Below are positions 41,933 through 53,867 of a stretch of DNA of 64,000 nucleotides, piece after piece. Origin of the DNA: Notospermus geniculatus (taxonomy: Eukaryota > Nemertea > Pilidiophora > Heteronemertea > Lineidae). The notes under the pieces are model-generated. The model saw nothing but the letters and a program-made list of their open reading frames with translations, searched no databases and was not told where the DNA came from. The translations under genes were made by a program, and so were the position numbers. The number at the start of each line of letters is the position of its first letter. The first letter of the stretch is position 1. The DNA lies in assembly GCA_002633025.1 (NCBI GenBank), contig NMRB01001291.1, positions 11,469 to 75,468 on the forward strand. Direction: 5' to 3'.

Positions 41933-43702
41933 ACCAATCTCGGAGATTCTGTGATCTCGAGCAAAGTCCTCTCAAATCTCGCATATACGGAGAACTCGAC
42001 CAAACGCCTCTCAATGCCGAGATCTCGAGCAGTGTCCTCTCCAAATATCGCATATGCCGAGATTTCGAGCTGCGTCCTCTCTCTCAGTTGCCCACCATAA
42101 TCCACTCCTGCCAATCCACATTCAAGTAGTAGTAATAGGATCTTAATTTCACGTAAAAAGAAGTCGTTATACATATAATTGACGATATTATCATGATTAT
42201 ATGCCCATTCAAGGTAGCCGTCCAGCCGTGGCCTTGGTTCGCGTGACCGTGCCCTGAATGGCAGTCAGTCTAAGAAAACGACCTCAGTGACCTGCTGCAT
42301 TCTACAGTGACTGTCTTGGAATGCACTCCACGACAACACCGTCAGAAGGAAGTCATTCGTGAGAATGCACAACACCAGACGGCGCTTTAAGACAGTTTCC
42401 CGCCACGGGGGACGGAGGATTGGCCTTAGTTGGATGCCTGTGACCTCCTGAAAGGATATTTGCTGCATCAGGCTGACCGTCTCTTCTGGACAAAACGGTT
42501 GAAGCCGAAAAGGTCCACAGGATGTCAGATGACAGTTAGTTTCAGTCACCGCATCAGTCCCCCGCAGATTTCCCCTGATACACACACCACAGTTGATACT
42601 CTGTACGGTGGACTCCGTGATTCAAGATCTCGGCGAGAAACGGGAACAAAAGAAGGTCGGAAACCTTAGAACGATTGACGGTTGGCAGTCTCTTAATCTC
42701 ATTCTGACAGTTCAATCTCGAGGTGAAGGTCACGAATGTCTCTTTGTTGGTTTCCATGCCATCTCTATCTACAGGGCTGGTGACCAGTCTCAAATTTCGA
42801 GATAGTCCACGTTCATTCATGTCATTCATGACCCCGGTGTAACGCCGTCATAACGGCGGAGAAAATCCAAGAAATGGAAGTGCTCAGCACAAAGCCCAGC
42901 ACGTTATAAAATAGTTTTACAGCTGCCCTATCATTCCAATTACAGTATCATCTAACAGACCCACCTCTTAGGCCGATTAGGATGTGAACGACACCTTTTT
43001 GTCATAAACCCGCCATCATCGCCCCCCCCTCAGCCATGTCATACGACACGCTCTTAGAAAACCTTCCAGTGCATAAGACAAAATCCCCTCATTCATTTCC
43101 TGTTACCGTTTTTGAGAACTTTGATTGAATATCGCAAAAGATAACGCACTGACTTCACCTTCGATGTAATTAGCAAGGGAAACCTTGGATACACGGAGAT
43201 CTGCGCATGCGCATCCTCCATTCATGGCGCATGACGTCATTTCCTTCGTCATTTCTAAGGCCCCCGTTCATTGGAGTCAATCGAGCCACCAGCGTGCATT
43301 ACATGCACGTGCCGCAGTGCAGTGCATGTGTCGTGCAAGGCATGTAGGCCTACAGCGCGTCGAATGCATAAAGGCCCGTTTCCACTACAGAGGATTTCGC
43401 AGCGGCTTGCGGCGAGCGGAGCGGTTTTCACAGGCTTTACAGTGAACTTTGGCTTGATGTCTCCGCTTGGAGCGTTAAAATGACAGAGACTCTGCTTGGA
43501 GCGTGTAAAACAACGATCTCTCCACGGAACGTGGGTGTGATCGCGTAAGCTAAAAACGACGAACGAAACCGTGTGAAACGGTTCTGTCAATAATGACAGC
43601 GTCATTGACAACCAGGATATTTTTTTCCTGAACAGTTCGGCAATTCGTTCGGACTTGAGTATTTCAGTAAAAAAATACGCGAGACGGAGGAGCGGTAAAA
43701 AA

Positions 43703-43780
43703 TTACCTCACCGAGTGTCGAACCCGCGACCTGTGGGTCACCAGGGCTATGCTCTAGCCGACAGAACTACCGAAACGAAG
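43703..43780 (-). other. tRNA-like sequence (tRNA-derived SINE or pseudo-tRNA)
   Basis: Minus strand reads GGTAGTTCTGTCGGCTAGAG, CATAGCCCTGGTGACCCACA, GGTCGCGGGTTCGACACTCG. TAGTTCTGTCGGCTAGAGC closely matches a Pol III A-box and D-arm, and GGTTCGACACT matches a B-box at the right distance. The anticodon stem has four pairs (CCTG/CAGG) and the T stem is imperfect. No good acceptor stem is seen. Most likely a tRNA-derived SINE head or decayed tRNA. Confidence 0.5.
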
Positions 43781-45405
43781 GTGGATCTAGGTCTTACTCA
43801 ATAAATCCAGTATAATCCCACATTCACTGCTAACCCTCCACCTTGCATGTAGTCCTTTGTTTTATGAAGTGATGTCACGGATTTTAACGGGAGAAAACGC
43901 GAGTGTGGCACCCTGGGTGATGTTGTTGAAGGATATACCTACAGAATAGAACCAATTTTGCCCCCGTTATCATAATCATAACAGGTCCGAGTTCGTGTTT
44001 AATTTTTGGGAGTCTGACGTCAATTGTCTGTCTTCGCCCTTACCGACAGCAGGGGTCCAGTTGAGAGAGAAAAGACTGTTTTATCAAGAAGCCGATAGAT
44101 TATCTGGCATTATTCAGTCGGTTGACTGGCCCTCCCGCCCAAATGATCGCCGCATCTGCCTCACCCTACCCACCACCTTCCCGAGTAAAATTTGGTGGTC
44201 ATCTACTTTCGACCAAGATTGTACATACTAAATATTACATTCGCTTTTCCAATTAGTGTCTCGCTATCCAGTTAACTAATTATCCGTCCATCGCTCACGG
44301 ACTGATGCGTCTTCCATTGTCCAAAATCGTGTTACCCAACATGGCATGCCATTTAACCGCGTCTCCAGCCAACGAGCGGGCGTTAATTACTAAATCCGAT
44401 GACCATGTATATCGTCGGACATCGCTGTCATCGGTATGTTGCCGATTGCCTTTCTGGTTGGTGAGAATTCTCGCCATATCTTGCCGCAAAACAACCAGCG
44501 TGTGATTGTCTGAAGGCTGTTTCAGAAATGCACCAACCAAGAACAGCATCAACAATCTCTTGCTGAGGGGACTTTTCGGAGCACCAACCGGCTCACCACC
44601 CGGGGACCGCACTGATGAGGCTCCAGATCTCAAACCAGCGCCTCGTAGTCTGGACGCAGAACGAAAAAGTGTTCAGATATTCAGAATCCGCCGGGTGCCA
44701 CCCGGGCACCCTTGAGCGCTTTGAGAAAATCCCGTTTGAAGCTCAGGACACTGAATTTATCATTGGACCCAAGAACTGAGCTTTGTACAGGAGACGCAAC
44801 CAGTGACGTCACGAGGTGTGATTTGCACAACAATGACGTCACGGGGTAAATACTCTCGTCGCCTGCTTCTCAAAAAGCACTAACGGCGACTAACGGTCGT
44901 AAATTTCAAACTTCAACAATGAAACTCGGCAGACATTGTTGTCGTTGATATGCAAATGAGACGTCAAGAAGGTTCGAGGCTTACAGGTCGGCCGCGATCC
45001 ATCATTTTGTTGAGATAGCTACATCCTGAGTTTATGTCCTGAAGAGACACATTTCACCGCGTCTTCTATTCACGGTAAAGATTTGTGGCATTAAATCTTT
45101 AATGCTGTGATACAACCGCCGTGTTGCCTGATTTTAATGATGGATCGTCGGGTTTTCTATTTAGGAACTAGAGGCTTGTCTGGCAAGGGAGCTCTCCTGC
45201 CCTGGAATTGATAAAAAAATCCCCCGATATCGCATGACCGACAAAAGCCGTAGCCACGTTGTACACGACCAATTTTTTGAATATGCTCAATAAAGCCCAG
45301 TACGTGAGTCTTTACAACAGCCCAATTGGCCCGGAATCTGAATTTGAAATATACTGTATGAAAAGACTGGCCGTGTCACCAGGCAAAAGAAAGCTTTCGC
45401 AGCAG
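43781..45405. other. Intergenic, nothing recognised
   Basis: No repeats shared with the window, apart from a short near-palindrome GGGTGCCACCCGGGCACCC at 44694-44712. Open frames are short and unremarkable. Confidence 0.4.
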
Positions 45406-45560
45406 AAAGCCAAGCGCACATTTGCGGCAAAACTCAATGCGGCAGTGATGTTTTTAAAATCGACTGACCCGGCTGAATGACGAGTCGACAGCGTTCGGTC
45501 AGTCGACTTTAAAAACACCCCTACCGCATTGAGTTTTTGCGCAAATGTGCGCCTGGCTTT
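45406..45560. mobile_element. 155-bp foldback element
   Basis: Arms of about 63 bases (45406-45468 and 45498-45560): AAAGCCAAGCGCACATTTGC, AAAACTCAATGCGGCAGTG, then TCGACTGAC and its complement. Mismatches and a small bulge show age. The loop is about 29 bases. Target duplication not clear. Confidence 0.78.
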
Positions 45561-46629
45561 AATGTCGGTGAAATCACGTGTTATTTCGCGTTACTTCCTG
45601 ATTAATGCATTTTCGATACCGGTACTTCAATAGAAATAGGAAGCAGGTACCCGGTGTTGAGGCGTGTCGTAGCCTTCACAAAGCCACTGAGCTTTTCACA
45701 GCCGATAACAAGTCACTAGGTTTGCCCTAACCTTTGTCCTTTCAGTTTAATGAACATGTCAATTTCACCACCATAACCTCGTCCTACCGTCTGCTTAATC
45801 TGGTTTCAACAACTGTTGACAACGTGTTTATTTACTATCACTCAGCGCCGGAAGTAGGACAAGTTAATTTGCATAGCAGCCGGAAGTTGATTCGCAACGT
45901 AAAGACTGGTGTTATTGTTTTGACCTTGACCTTGTAATAATGAAGTGATATTGACCGACAATGCATTGCACTCATCATGTACATGTAAGTGGTGTCTGGG
46001 CGACGTCCGAAACCAAGCCGACAAAGTCAGTCGTGCGGATATTTAGACCTAACGCCCTTGACGTCAAAATGGCGTCTGTGCATCGGCAGCAACATGGCTG
46101 CACATTCTCGTTAAGTATGCGGTTGATGCCAGCAAAAACGTTGGTAATTGCAATCAAACTGCGCAGTGCAGTGTTTTTATTTCTTAAATTGAATTTCTCT
46201 TGTCATCCAAGAGAGAATTAAGCTGTCAAAGAGGGTGGCCCGGTGGTTATATCATTCGGTCGGGTGGAGTGAACTCGCTGTCAGGAGGAGGATTGAGGAG
46301 TGTTGAAAACAAGAACTCAACTGACGTACGACCGGAAAAAAATAACCGGCCGCAGGAATGGGTATATTTGATAATTTTATCAGGTTTTTCAGCGAGTAGG
46401 GTGGAGATGTCTCCATAGCCTGGGCTTTGTTGTTCATTCTTAAAGGCATAAAGTAATGATCACGCTCATCTTTTGCCCAAAATGATTGACGACCCTCGTT
46501 CATGATGTAGAAAGGATTTCAATGATTCCATTTGAGACTCGTAAGAACAAGTGACCAAGAGCCTTGAAATGGCTTGAGTTCCATATCGACAAGAATTCCT
46601 CTTGAATGGTGCAAACCTAAGGAACCGTA
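45561..46629. other. Intergenic, nothing recognised
   Basis: Contains TTTTGACCTTGACCTTG at 45919-45935 (a nuclear-receptor-like half-site) and TACATGTAAG words. No gene-like frame. Confidence 0.4.
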
Positions 46630-46857
46630 GAGGAACACTTTTCACGACATTCCTTCGGTCAGGAGGCAGATTGCAGCCAGTAAGCTTGCCGTATCAGCAA
46701 CCACAAACGAGGGGGGGGGGGCTCCCTATCCAAGGGGCCCTTCACAAGACCCCTGAATCAGACATCTGGCGCAGACCNCAATATGACGAACATTTTGCTC
46801 ATACCAATCACAGTGGAAGGGTTCCAGAGCAGGATTCTTGTCTACGATGGAAGCCAG
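46630..46857 (+). CDS. Putative exon fragment, zinc-finger-like (interrupted by N)
   Basis: Left part, 46648-46777, is a repeat shared with 48358-48488 and reads LRSGGRLQPVSLPYQQPQTR and PIQGALHKTPESDIWRR. After an N at 46778 the frame gives QYDEHFAHTNHSGRVPEQDS followed by C. This has the shape of the second half of a C2H2 finger (aromatic-x-x-H-x2-H-x2-H-x-G linker), followed by C. The frame ends at a good donor, GAAGCCAG|GTACGT, at 46857/46858. The downstream exon candidate at 47629 has a similar half-finger. The N may hide an assembly join, so the two parts may not belong together. Gene identity unknown. Confidence 0.32.
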
Positions 46858-47628
46858 GTACGTTATTTATATTATTCATATTAGAGCTGTGGGAAATTCA
46901 CCTTGTAAATGTTGAAAACACGCCGATTTTGCAAATTCACTGTACGCAATGCACCTTTTCAACCGTACGCCATGCACCTCAAATTGCAAATAAGGCAATA
47001 CCGTGCTAATTTTCGTTCAAAACCATATCAATATGATTAGATGTCATTGTAAGCTGAACCAGACATGCCAGATGACCTGCTGAAGTAAAAGGGGTGTCTC
47101 ATAAAATCCTATAATCTTTGTGACATTAACTTCAGAGACAACAGTTGTGGTGTATTCTTAAGCATGGCGCACACGAGCGATTTTTTGAGCGATTTTCTAG
47201 GCGACTAGCCTTGCGACTACAGGAGCGACTGAACATATTTTTAGTTTTTTTAGTTCTTTTTACTCGTTTGCGACAAATGCTTCACTGGGAGATCAGTGAT
47301 GTCGCGGATGACATAACTGATTGACCTCAAAGGTAACTAGAAATTGACTTGCGAGTCAATTTGAAGACCGCCTTTGAAAATTCACTGAATGAATTTTGTA
47401 AATAGGCCTATGTTAGGGCAATGGAAACTGATGATATTGGGACTGAACATGCGTCATTTACAGTGTAGGCCTACATTTATGATGTCTAGATGTACATGGC
47501 TTTACAGTGCGATTGTGTGTTTCGCGGCAGCCAAGAGCAGGAGGTTATTGTTTTCAAAGTCAGGCCTACTAAATTTCACAATTGGTAAACTTGTCGGGTC
47601 ATGACCATTTAAATGTTATTGATTTCAG

Positions 47629-47963
47629 ACAAATGTGCGTGTCATTTTTCGCGAAATACGGGTAGGCCTACATCATGGCACCGGACCNTATAACAAGTCC
47701 AGCTTCGAGGACCATGTCGACCATCACCATGGAGTCAAGCATAGAAAGTGCGACAAATGTGTACGAGTCGAAATAGATGGTACACGATCTTTTCCTGTAT
47801 CTGCAGAACAATTGAGAATGACATCTTCAAGGAGCATGACAAATGTACCCCTCAGACAAAACGGCGAGGCATGATTTTCAATGTGAAGCCAATTTGCACC
47901 AGATGCCAAATGTTAGGTGCATGCGTACGGTGCAAGAACACCCAGCTGTGTGAATGGCGTACG
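47629..47963 (+). CDS. Putative zinc-finger-like exon, frame-broken
   Basis: An acceptor-like site (GTTATTGATTTCAG) ends at 47628. After an N at 47688 the sequence reads NKSSFEDHVDHHHGVKHRKC, continuing DKC. F-x2-H-x3-H followed by a HxGxKxxxCxxC linker is the C2H2 zinc-finger signature. A second frame then carries DIFKEHDKC and PICTRCQMLGACVRC, KNTQLCEW, a cysteine-rich block, ending at a donor-like ACG|GTAACT. The two parts are in different frames, so there is a frameshift near 47780-47815, from error or decay. It could be a nucleic-acid-binding zinc-finger gene or a transposon-derived relic. I do not recognise the family. Confidence 0.38.
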
Positions 47964-48357
47964 GTAACTTTTTCAAAAATGCGATTTTCCAGAAATGTAT
48001 AAGCTTTACATCAAAATCATTCAGAGCGTAGATGAACAATATGTTGGACTATAAATTTGTCCGATAACAATTCTTCTAAGAATCCACGGAAGGAAAGAAA
48101 TCCTATTTCTGTAGTCGAAACCTACCTTTCCTATGCACTTTCGCCGCGTAGATCAATATGGCTCCATTATTCACAAAAACTGTTTCGCGTAGTTGAACAA
48201 CATTCCGAGTTCATTGGGTGTGTGATAGGGGCATGGTGGTTCAGATCTCTAAAGGTACTAAAAATGTTATTTTCAAGTACTTCAAAAAATTCGTCTGCTA
48301 TACCGGAAGTAGGTGCATAGCGTACGATAAAATCTGAGTCACCAGCGTGGTAGAGGA

Positions 48358-48488
48358 CCTTCGGTCAGGAGGCAGATTGCAGCCAGTAAGCTTGGCGTAT
48401 CATCCAGTACAGCAAACAGACGAGGAGAGGCGGGCTCCTATCCAAGGGACCCTTCACAAGACCCCTGAATCAGACCTCTGGCGCAGAC
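48358..48488 (+). repeat. Second copy of the LRSGGRLQPVSL segment
   Basis: Nearly the same nucleotides as 46648-46777, from CCTTCGGTCAGGAGGCAGAT to CTGGCGCAGACC. Both copies are open in the same frame, and the length difference in the variable middle preserves the frame (LAYHPVQQTDEERRAPIQ here). The base changes I see alter amino acids (P/A, A/T, I/L), so coding constraint is not supported. It is a dispersed repeat or exon duplicate. The frame runs on to a stop at 48656. Confidence 0.6.
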
Positions 48489-50089
48489 CAACGGAACTAA
48501 TTTTCAACAGGGACCTCTCTCTCTCAAAACCACGACGAAGTAATCAACTTAAACAGAGCGTAGAATGCGTCAACCGCCTGGTGACGTGTGGAGCATTCGT
48601 CAAGACGGCACTCAACTCAACCCGTAAAGAAACTCATCAAAATGAGGAATCTATTTGACCTGCGTTCCGGCGGGATTACCCGCATTCGAATCCGTCTTTT
48701 CTACAAAGCCAGCCAATAATCAGCCACGAGATCTAAGAAGCGGCTTAATTCCTTATTTTACAGCTAACCAATCATGGATTGAATGCAATTTAAATTGCGT
48801 GGCACGCGTCGCTTGCTTATCTTCTCTTTTAGTTAAAACACACAGATCCGTCGAGTTAAAAAGAACGACTCTCGTCTTGTCTCGTCCCCGCGAGACTGCC
48901 AATCAGGAGCCAATCAAATGTGTCAATAATCACAACATTGTGACGTCATTTATGTCCGTGAACCGTTCAAGTGGTAGAAAACAATTTTGATACGTTTCGT
49001 CGCTTGTCTAAACTTCCAACTCTCTGATGGCAGCATTGCTATCACTTCGATCATGTGACTGGGTTTAGTGGCATTACGGAAAAGTGCAAATAATAACACA
49101 CCCCTTGATCCGCCGCCTACCATCCGATTGCAACACCCCGACCGATGTCCTGACCCGGCGTTACTCACAATTACCCGGATGACGTTATCACACCAATCTA
49201 CAAATCCCTGTTCACCTTTACGCGACGTCGGCAAACGTGTCTCTCCTCCAGATGACCCATACCCAATCATAACTCGCCAGGCATTCCCCGAAACCCGGCG
49301 ACCCCGGAATATACATCAACAAGTTTACGACCCGTGACATCAACCGCTTCAGTACGCATGCGCCATCGATACTCTCACGCTCCAAACGATCGTAAGCATT
49401 GATACGCATGCGCGATAATCCCTCTCTTCTGCGCGTCAAGCTGAATGTACTAAAAGACAGACGACACGTTAAATTGCCAGATTTTCCGATATGATTTCAT
49501 GGTAAACGATCTTTCGTGATCATCGCAACGGGTGTCGTATACAGACGGTGGTATTTCCATCGGCGAGATCCTGATACCATCTCCCGGGCCCCTGGGAGAA
49601 CTTAATTCCAGGAGAGAAATCATTTGTTTTCCAATTATTAGTTCTGTTACTCGCCGCGTGAAGCGCTATGATTGCAACCAGATCATGGCGCGACAGTTTT
49701 GACGTCGTCGGCCATTTTGACGACCAACATGGCCGATTCTTTGCATTTACGTGACGTTGTGACGTCAGTAAAGAACCTCTATAATGTCCACTCGAGCCTA
49801 CCGGCTCTTCGTCACCATATTTTCGACATTCTATTACAAAATGAAACACACAGCTCTAAACATCCATTCCATAGCAATATGTTTCATGGAGGTCCCATAT
49901 GGTCGCTACATGTTTGTAATTACCATCTCTGACGGAGCTGTTTTATTGCCTACTGTAACAGCTATTCAGAATTTACTAGTGTCTATTACACCGGCTATGA
50001 ATGCCTTTACACGGGTTGGATGAACCGTGGGTGGAGAACTCGGAGATATCATGGTGAATCAATGGTCATTTTGATACGGAACCCCATTG
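48489..50089. other. Intergenic, nothing certain
   Basis: Includes GACGACCAACATGGCCGATT with GACGTCAGTAAAGAACCTCT at 49719-49782, related to 12589-12650 (a dispersed fragment). No gene recognised. Confidence 0.4.
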
Positions 50090-50293
50090 ACTTTTTATCT
50101 CGACAGGGCGGCGCTGCAAGCGGTTGTTCCGAAGAACGCCAAAAACAGGGCAAAGCTAGCCGTCGCATCGCGTCGCGACGTGTAGACGCAGTTTAACAGA
50201 GACGACAAAGGGACAGGGACGAAGGACGTCGAAAAATCCGCCTTCGCTCACAGCGCCTCCTAGTGACGGTCATTCGCGCTCCTCAATGAACTG
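50090..50293 (-). mobile_element. GGCGCTG-type MITE, reverse orientation
   Basis: Begins GACAGGGCGGCGCTGCAAGC and ends CACAGCGCCTCCTAGTGACG followed by CTCCTCAATGA. Compared with the copies at 20496 and 57828 it is reversed and has a diverged middle. Outer words TCAATGAGG are shared with the ends of the 8567-9390 insertion. Confidence 0.75.
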
Positions 50294-50404
50294 TATAGAC
50301 CTTTATGTCTTCGTTACAAAAGCCATTAGAACAGGTATATTTCGCGGCTTTACAGGGTCGGATCCGGGGGGGGGGGCGTTGGGGCGTACGCCCCCTATTT
50401 TTGG

Positions 50405-51833
50405 CAGAGCAAGGATTTTTTAGGAAGAAAAATTTGATCACATAAAAAATTCGAGTATTTTGCTCTCAGATGCCAGGAAAATGCAGCTAAAATCACTTAA
50501 ATTGTCAATTTTTTTCCAGACCCCCCGTTTGGGTTTCGCTCTTTCGGTGCTCACCACCTCCGACGAGCTACGCCCCCTTTCTGTCAACCCTGTTTCCGAC
50601 CCTGCTTTATACTTCGGGAGCCGAACTTATAAATTCCAGTTGACTAATTTTCCAACCACACCGCTACCATCATTTGTGCAATCTCTTCATTTTGCAGATA
50701 AAGTAAGTTCGTCGAGTGCGTAGGTTTTGACAGCTGGCTTACCCTGGTATATGATGGATGTATTTCGACATGATGAATATCATGGCGGTAGGATCACCAA
50801 AATCCTGCATTCAAATCACAAAGTGTGACAATTACATTTATTCGCCTGTAGCCAGGGAGAATTAATCACCGATTCTTAACAGCCATAATGGTCCAGGATG
50901 TCGGACTATTATCTCGGGATTAGAGAAGGGAATAGACTTTGACATTTGTCGCATATAACACGTACAGTGTGGAGACGACTGTGGAATCGAGAGAAATATA
51001 AAGTGTTCTGTTGCCAATGGTGAAAGGGGCACTGTGTTCCTTCTCTGTCCTGGGATAAACACACCGACACCGCGTTAAAGAGACCTCTATTGACAGTGTT
51101 GTTAAACTACCGCTTATCAACCTCGCCCCATGTAGAGTACATGTAACTCTCGGTCCAAGGGTATCTACGTATGCATTGTTTTGTAATTATACATTCTCCG
51201 ACAGAGGAGCGAAAGGCAAGACTACGGTATTGGAGAATGACGCAATCGCCGCCGGTGGCGCCGGCTGTCGACAAAAGGTGGCAATATCGTTGCCCTTTAA
51301 TCATCAGACATGAGGCCAAAAGGGTCGCGGGGTCGATTCTCTGTGTGTTCGCAACTGGTCTAAAAGGATCAAGTAGGCCTACATACTACACTGGGGGCGG
51401 TTATGTCCTGATTTTAATGAAATGATCTTAGATTTGTGAGTCTAGAGTATGTCGCCGCCCACATAGAAATCAGCGACAGTGTATTACAGTTTTTTCTACC
51501 GGTGATAGTAGGTTTAATAGCTCGATCTGCCAAATGCTAAGATGAACAACCTCCTCACTAGATATTTTACTTTAAATATCTCCCTGTCCTACACATCCCT
51601 GCAGATGTTCCGATACATGTACCGGCTCATTGCTCGAGCAATTTGCATATAACGCCTCTTCTTGCTCAGAACGGAGAGCTGATTACTAACGTATTTCTTA
51701 CGAAAGAAGGTGATAACATGAAAACCTATTATCCCCCTGGTACAAATGACTGCTATGGGATTCTTTTCATTATTCAGAGGGTATGATATGTACGGGGATG
51801 GTGGAGGTACGGTGAAATGTACACGAGTAAAGA
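50405..51833. repeat. 1.4-kb tandem duplication D3, copy A
   Basis: From CAGAGCAAGGATTTTTTAGG to GAGTAAAGA, directly followed by the second copy. Non-coding. An 87-codon frame at 50460-50723 is broken in copy B by small indels. The join is seamless, with no N. Confidence 0.92.
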
Positions 51834-53319
51834 CAGAGCAAGGATTTTTTAGGAAGAAAAATTTGATCACATAAAAAATTCGAGTATTTTGCTCTCAGAT
51901 GCCAGGAAAATGCAGCTAAAATCACCTAAATTGTCAATTTTTTTCCAGACCCCCGTTTGGGTTTCGCTCTTTCGGTGCTCACCACCTCCGTCGAGCTACG
52001 CCCCCATTCTGTCAACCCTGGATCCGACCCTGATTTATACTTCGGGAGCCAAACTTTATATAAATTCCAGTTGACTAATTTTCCAACCACACCACTGCCA
52101 TCATTTGTGCAATCTCTTCATTTCGCAGATAAAGTAAGTTCGTCGAGTGCGTAGGTTTTGACAGCTGGCTTACCCTGGTATATGATGGATGTATTTCTAC
52201 ATGATGAATATCATGGCGGTAGGATCACCAAAATCCTGCATTCAAATCACAAAGTGTGACAATTACATTTATTCGCCTGTAGCCAGGGAGAATTAATCAC
52301 CGATTCTTAACAGCCATAATGGTCCAGGATGTAGGACTATTATCTCGGGATTAGAGAAGGGAATAGACTTTGACATTTGTCGCATATAACACGTACAGTG
52401 TGGAGACGACTGTGGAATCGAGAGAAATATAAAGAGTGTTCTTTTGCCGATAGTTAAAGGGACACTGTATTTCTTCTCTATCCTGGGATAAAGATAAGAT
52501 AAGATAAGATAAGATAATTTATTACTCTCTAACCGCACAGCAGTACATAGAGGTTTTTTAAAAAACATTTACATTTCTTTTAGCAACTATTTAAAAATTA
52601 TTTATTAACATTATAAACACACCGCGTTAAAGAGACCTCTATTGACAATGTTGTTAAACGACCGCTTATCAACCTCGCCCCATGTAGAGTAACTCTCGGT
52701 CCCAGGGTATCCACGTACGCATTGTATTGTAATTATACTTTTCTCCAACAGAGAGGCGAAAGGCGAAACTACAGTATTGGAGAATGACGCATTCGCCGAG
52801 GCTGAAAGGGTCACGGGGTCGATTCTCTTTGTGTTCTGAACTGCTCTGAACGGATTAAGTAGGCCTACATACTGCACTGGGGCGGTTATGCCCCGATTTA
52901 ATGAAATGATCTTAGATTTGTGAGTCTAGAGTATGTCGCCGCCCACGTAGAAATCAGCGACAGTGTATTAGAGTTTTTTCTACCGGTGATAGTAGGTTTA
53001 ATAGCTCGATCTGCCAAATGTTAAGATGAACAACCTCCTCACTAGATATTTTACTTTAAATGTCTCCCTGTCCTACACATCCCTGCAGATGTTCCGATAC
53101 ATGTACCGGCTCATTGCTCGAGCAATTTGCATATAACGCCTCTTCTTGCTCAGAACGGAGAGCTGATTACTGAACGTATTTCTTACGAAAGAAGGTGATA
53201 ACATGAAAACCTATTATCCCCCTGGTACAAATGACTGCTATGGGATTCTTTACATTATTCAGAGGGTATGATATGTACGCGGATGGTGGAGGTACGGGGG
53301 AAATGTACACGAGTAAAGA
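51834..53319. repeat. 1.4-kb tandem duplication D3, copy B
   Basis: Head-to-tail with copy A, a few percent diverged. Contains a 125-bp insertion at 52493-52617 not in copy A, and lacks about 60 bases present in A around 51245-51305. Confidence 0.92.
52493..52617 (-). mobile_element. Short retroposon tail with (TTATC)n end and ATAAA target duplication
   Basis: Flanked by ATAAA (52488-52492 and 52613-52617); copy A reads GGGATAAACACACC with a single ATAAA. The inserted plus strand begins GATAAGATAAGATAAG, so on the minus strand it ends in a TTATC pentanucleotide tail after CTGCTGTGCGGTTAGAGAG. This is typical of the extreme 3' end of LINEs or SINEs that terminate in microsatellites. Confidence 0.75.
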
Positions 53320-53867
53320 TTGAACACGACGTCACGTGTCAGGGAGTGCATTTGAAGAGGAATCCTATAAAGACGAGGCCATCATGAACAGAATATGTAA
53401 CAGGCACTCTGATTGGCCTCTTCGTTGTCTCAGGCACGCCGACATTCGGCTCGGCCTCGTTCGGCCTCCTTCGGGTACTTCGGGATTTGTCGGGAGTCCG
53501 ACTCGGCTGTATAACAATACGCGCCATCTTGAAACGGAAGTGGGTCCTCAGTTCCGGCGATTTACTAACCCATTCGTCCGCCGGATAGTGCCCAGGTGAT
53601 GGTGTCTAGAATTACACGATATACGCATATTTTTTGAAAATTCATCATTGTATATATGAATTACTTAAAACTATAGATTTATGCGTTCATAAGATCAAGA
53701 AAAGTATGATATTATGTTGCTGCTACGCATGCGCAGTACGTATTAAGTAGTGCTCCTAACGCGGATGAATGTCTATCCAAGATGGCGGTATTCTTCATAC
53801 AGTAGAGATACTTTTCGTCTCGTCAGAAGTGAAACATCGAAAAAGTATCTCACAACGTAGAATGGCA

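Larger units (their letters stand above)
33545..43613. repeat. Duplicated 10-kb segment D2, copy B
   Basis: Second copy of 23327-33543. It carries its own insertions at 36285-36430 and 37126-37334, retains about 270 bases lost at the N in copy A, and includes a 65-base N gap at 39927-39991. On the right it runs without break into unique sequence. Confidence 0.95.

Noticed and set aside
48347-48658. 103-codon protein gene
   Set aside because: The first half is the dispersed LRSGGRLQPVSL repeat; the rest has no recognisable features, and base changes against the other copy are mostly amino-acid changing.
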